From Bacteriovorax stolpii (GTDB taxonomy: Bacteria > Bdellovibrionota > UBA2428), in the NCBI GenBank assembly GCA_945881775.1, contig CAMCVE010000021.1, positions 1-33,585 on the forward strand: DNA of 33,585 nucleotides. The letters run 5' to 3'. Below, piece by piece: positions 31,274 to 33,585 of the stretch. The translations under genes were made by a program, and so were the position numbers. Position 1 is the first letter of the stretch. Each line of letters opens with the position of its first letter. Under the pieces are notes generated by a model. The model made no database searches, was not told the origin of the DNA, and saw only the letters and a list, made by a program, of their open reading frames with translations.

Positions 31274-32689
31274 ATGCGCACAGGAAATATTCTTTCGATT
31301 ATTTTTGTTGTTAGCTTCGGCGCGCAGCTTGTGCATGCAGAGCGAGGCGCAAGTCTCATGCCCGATTCGTGGTTTGAGAAAATTCCTGGCGCGATGCTGA
31401 GCGGGATCGTGGCCACCAACAAGCAGGCCCTCGTTTACAAAAAGCCAATTGGCCCCCACCCAAAAGTCTTTCGTAAAGTGGGCCTATCACGCTATGAGCC
31501 CGTGCAACTTCTTGGTCTCAAGCTCCGCCAAGGTGCCAGCTCTCAAGAGAAATACTGCTGGGATGTCTTCGTCTCTGGTGGTCTGGACTGCTCAAAGCTT
31601 TTGCCAACGACGCGTCCTTCAACTTTGGGCGCACCGGCAACAGCCGATGAAGATCTGCTTCTGAACGCCCGCAAACTCTCAAAAACCCAAGGCATGCGCC
31701 GCGCTCGCGAGTACCTCGAAGAAGCCATGCAACGCGTGGACTCAACAAAGGGTCAATTTGAGCGCGACGTGATCCGAGCCACACGCGACAAGACTTGGAT
31801 GGCGCCTGGTTCGGTGCTTCGTCTTTCGAAAGTGGAGCGCTCCCGGATTGGAATCTTTGTGATCTTTGGAATCGACCTGTCAGGTGACAGCCCCAACCGC
31901 GAACTCATCCGCCGTGCGGCCAAAGAGCTCGAGCACATGGGATTTGCTGCCAGACTTGTAAACACCAAACCGGCCGTGAGCTACGAAGCCAATGCTCGTC
32001 TCATCGGAGCCGAGTTCGAAGAAATGGTCGACAAAATCGATCACGTCATTTTTGTCGCGGCCTCGAAAGGGGTGGCCGACTTGCTGACCTACATGCTCCA
32101 CGACGGATCACGCTCGAGTGCCCAAAGCAGGGCCAAGGTGCGCGGGATTGTTTCGCTCTCGGGTGTGGTGCGCGGATCCAATATGGCCCAGTGGCTCACA
32201 CACAGCGAACTCAAGCGGCTCGATGTGGTGCGCGCCTTCATCGGACGGCGCCCCACCCAACCTATGGAAGGCATCGAGTCTCTTGCGCTCGATCCTTGGA
32301 AGGGCGTGCCGCGCCCTCAGCTCGGCGAAGATTTCCCTAATCTCAAATGGATCAGCGTTTCGATGCTACCCGCCGGCAATGACGGTCTTGTGCCTGGAAA
32401 CGGTGTGATGCTCGAGTTGCAGCAAGCACTCATTCGCCACGGACAAGCCTTCAGCCCTTCGGACGGTCTCGTCGAAAGCGCAGCCACGATCTTGCCTCCC
32501 GGAACAGGAATCCCTCAGCGCATCGTGCGTGGCTATGGTCCGCATGCTTTGGCACTTGGGCATTTCCTAAACGGCGACGCTCTGGCCCCGCAGAACCTCA
32601 CAGAAAAAGGCGTGGACCCTGCAGCAGGAGCCGAAATACTTTCAAGCTTCATGCGTGCACTGGGTTCGGAGCTCCTCGAGAACCGCTAA
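31274..32689 (+). CDS. Secreted protein with probable alpha/beta-hydrolase fold
   Basis: A 471-residue exported protein (signal peptide ending VHA|ERG, residues 1-22). The C-terminal half looks like an alpha/beta hydrolase: strand IGIFVIFGIDLSGDSP (192-207), strand-turn-helix DHVIFVAASKGVADLL with nucleophile-elbow-like Ala-Ser264-Lys-Gly, GIVSLSGVVRGS, Asp370 in AGNDGLVPG, and His424/His430 in GYGPHALALGH. A candidate triad is therefore Ser264, Asp370 and one of the two His. The N-terminal 180 residues are unassigned and contain three Cys. AGGAGA lies 6 nt before the ATG. It is the second gene of the pair with the DKFEHF protein. The substrate is unknown. Confidence 0.78.
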   Translation: MRTGNILSIIFVVSFGAQLVHAERGASLMPDSWFEKIPGAMLSGIVATNKQALVYKKPIGPHPKVFRKVGLSRYEPVQLLGLKLRQGASSQEKYCWDVFVSGGLDCSKLLPTTRPSTLGAPATADEDLLLNARKLSKTQGMRRAREYLEEAMQRVDSTKGQFERDVIRATRDKTWMAPGSVLRLSKVERSRIGIFVIFGIDLSGDSPNRELIRRAAKELEHMGFAARLVNTKPAVSYEANARLIGAEFEEMVDKIDHVIFVAASKGVADLLTYMLHDGSRSSAQSRAKVRGIVSLSGVVRGSNMAQWLTHSELKRLDVVRAFIGRRPTQPMEGIESLALDPWKGVPRPQLGEDFPNLKWISVSMLPAGNDGLVPGNGVMLELQQALIRHGQAFSPSDGLVESAATILPPGTGIPQRIVRGYGPHALALGHFLNGDALAPQNLTEKGVDPAAGAEILSSFMRALGSELLENR

Positions 32690-32710
32690 GATCACGAGGA
32701 GCTAGATCGT

Positions 32711-32735
32711 AACTCGGTCGCAGAAAGTCCGAGTT
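32711..32735. other. Hairpin between convergent genes, weak terminator candidate
   Basis: AACTCGG (32711-32717) and CCGAGTT (32729-32735) form a 7-bp stem. A second small stem follows (TTCTTG 32734-32739, CAAGAA 32746-32751), and AGCTCCTCG / CGAGGAGCT (32670-32678, 32695-32703) spans the end of the preceding gene. None has a good T-run, so termination in this 132-bp convergent space is uncertain. Confidence 0.25.
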
Positions 32736-32821
32736 CTTGGCAGTTCAAGAATCCTTGGAGCAGCTTCGGCATAAGGGTCCAAAGTGCAAAAGATTAATTT
32801 TTGGCAAAGCAATCGAGCTTG

Positions 32822-33466
32822 CTAGTCCGATAGCCTAGAGCGATGCCAAAGCACGCGGAAGCGCTCTCCGAGACGTTCAATCTCCGTAGTGAGGATCTCA
32901 TCCTTCATTTGGGCTTGCGCGACTTCGGGGCGGTGGGAACGCTTTTGATACATTTCGGGGTCGAGCTGATTAAGAAGTTTGTTCATCTCAAAGAGACGCT
33001 GTTCGCGAAGTTCCCATCCCTCTTGGAGGGCCGAGACGCGAGCGCGCAAACACGCAACGAGCTCGGCATCGAGATCGAGAGTACTCCGTGAGTCATACGC
33101 TCGGTCGACCTCAGACTTGAGGTCATGTTGGGATACGGGCTTTTCGAGGATCCCAGAAACACCCAATTGCTGCGCCCTTAAGAGAGAATTTCTCTCCAAA
33201 TGTGCCGAGACGAGTATGACAGGCGCACGCATCTTGAGGGCGCGGATCGCTTCTATGAAGCCGAGGCCGTCCATTTTGGGCATCCGTAAATCTGTGACAA
33301 TCACATCGGGCACTGCCGGGTTTCGATCAAGTTCGTCGAGGGCCTGTACGGGATTGGAGAATGACTGCACCTTCTGGTTGTCTTGAGCCAGGATCTCGGC
33401 GTAGCACTCTGCGAGGTCTGGCTCGTCTTCCACAAGCCAAACAAGACGTTCTTTGCTGTTACTCAT
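32822..33466 (-). CDS. Orphan response regulator with a coiled-coil output region
   Basis: A 214-residue two-component receiver protein. The receiver domain (about 8-125) has the acidic pocket WLVEDEPD (Glu13, Asp14), the phosphoacceptor Asp59 in DVIVTDLRMPKMDG, the switch Ser87 in LVSAH and Lys109 in LEKPVS. All are intact, so it should accept phosphate. The remaining 90 residues have no DNA-binding or enzymatic domain; they are charged helices (ELVACLRARVSALQEGWELREQRLFEMNKLL in two parts) likely to form a coiled coil. No histidine kinase is adjacent, so partner and output are unknown. The ATG at 33466 has a weak ribosome site. A candidate promoter lies just upstream. Confidence 0.9.
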   Translation of the reverse strand: MSNSKERLVWLVEDEPDLAECYAEILAQDNQKVQSFSNPVQALDELDRNPAVPDVIVTDLRMPKMDGLGFIEAIRALKMRAPVILVSAHLERNSLLRAQQLGVSGILEKPVSQHDLKSEVDRAYDSRSTLDLDAELVACLRARVSALQEGWELREQRLFEMNKLLNQLDPEMYQKRSHRPEVAQAQMKDEILTTEIERLGERFRVLWHRSRLSD

Positions 33467-33490
33467 AGGCGGACTCTACCCTAGATTTCT

Positions 33491-33518
33491 ATTCTAAAAA
33501 AGTTTTCCAAAGACGCAA
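33491..33518 (-). promoter_or_regulatory. Candidate promoter of the response regulator
   Basis: On the minus strand TTGCGT (33518-33513), a 16-nt T-rich spacer and TAGAAT (33496-33491) precede the start at 33466 by 24 nt. The -10 box is good, the -35 partial. Confidence 0.45.
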
Positions 33519-33585
33519 AAACTCTAAATTCATTCTGAAACCATAGACCCTGATTCGCCGTTCCAAGAATCTATATGGCAATCGA

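Noticed and set aside
33575-33585. ATG at the right edge as the start of a new gene
   Set aside because: Only four codons are visible and no good ribosome site precedes it; it cannot be judged from this window.

Overview
The window is a stretch of Gram-negative chromosome carrying housekeeping, amino-acid and envelope genes. Lipobox lipoproteins, an outer-membrane-type protein, a MotA/MotB stator pair and a sigma-28-like promoter point to a flagellated or otherwise motile Gram-negative bacterium. The mix of many secreted hypothetical proteins, a deoxyhypusine-synthase homologue and a PNPase-M16 peptidase-dUTPase gene order suggests a deltaproteobacterial or Bdellovibrionota-like genome. That placement is an inference, because no rRNA gene or clade marker is present.

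Left edge (1-1442): a strikingly T-poor non-coding stretch, a strong hairpin, and a decayed + strand gene with three in-frame stops and one frameshift. Minus-strand housekeeping block (1436-12773), in transcription order: rimP, nusA, infB, truB, rpsO, pnp, M16 peptidase, dut, hydroxyacyl-CoA dehydrogenase. Genes are tightly packed, infB and truB abut, and the usual ylxR and rbfA genes are absent. IF-2 has an unusual insertion inside its GTPase domain. A terminator-like hairpin sits almost on the rimP start codon. Upstream on the same strand lie a secreted GH13 alpha-amylase and a SixA-type phosphatase.

Plus-strand block (15738-22095): lysC and lysA (first and last steps of lysine synthesis), a deoxyhypusine-synthase-family protein, an alpha/beta-hydrolase lipoprotein, then motA and motB. 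motB converges, with overlapping stop codons, on a minus-strand operon (25314-22092). That operon encodes a PEGA/TPR lipoprotein, a membrane protein that looks like a FliF C-terminal region joined to a FliG-like cytoplasmic part, and a small secreted, probably outer-membrane protein. It is preceded by a good sigma-28 (FliA)-like promoter. This possible non-canonical motor module is the most interesting part of the window.

Right part (25470-33466): a 70-residue helical protein, a secreted phospholipase-D-family protein with a perfect EF-hand calcium loop, a decayed SCP2/iron-alcohol-dehydrogenase region, dinB with a palindromic operator over its promoter, a small hypothetical protein, a pair of secreted proteins of unknown role, and an orphan response regulator with a coiled-coil tail. 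Several genes (lysC, sixA, the amylase, the DHS homologue, dinB and the gene at 30272) have candidate -10 boxes only 8-11 nt before the start codon and no properly spaced Shine-Dalgarno sequence, which suggests leaderless mRNAs. No tRNA, rRNA, insertion sequence or CRISPR array was seen.
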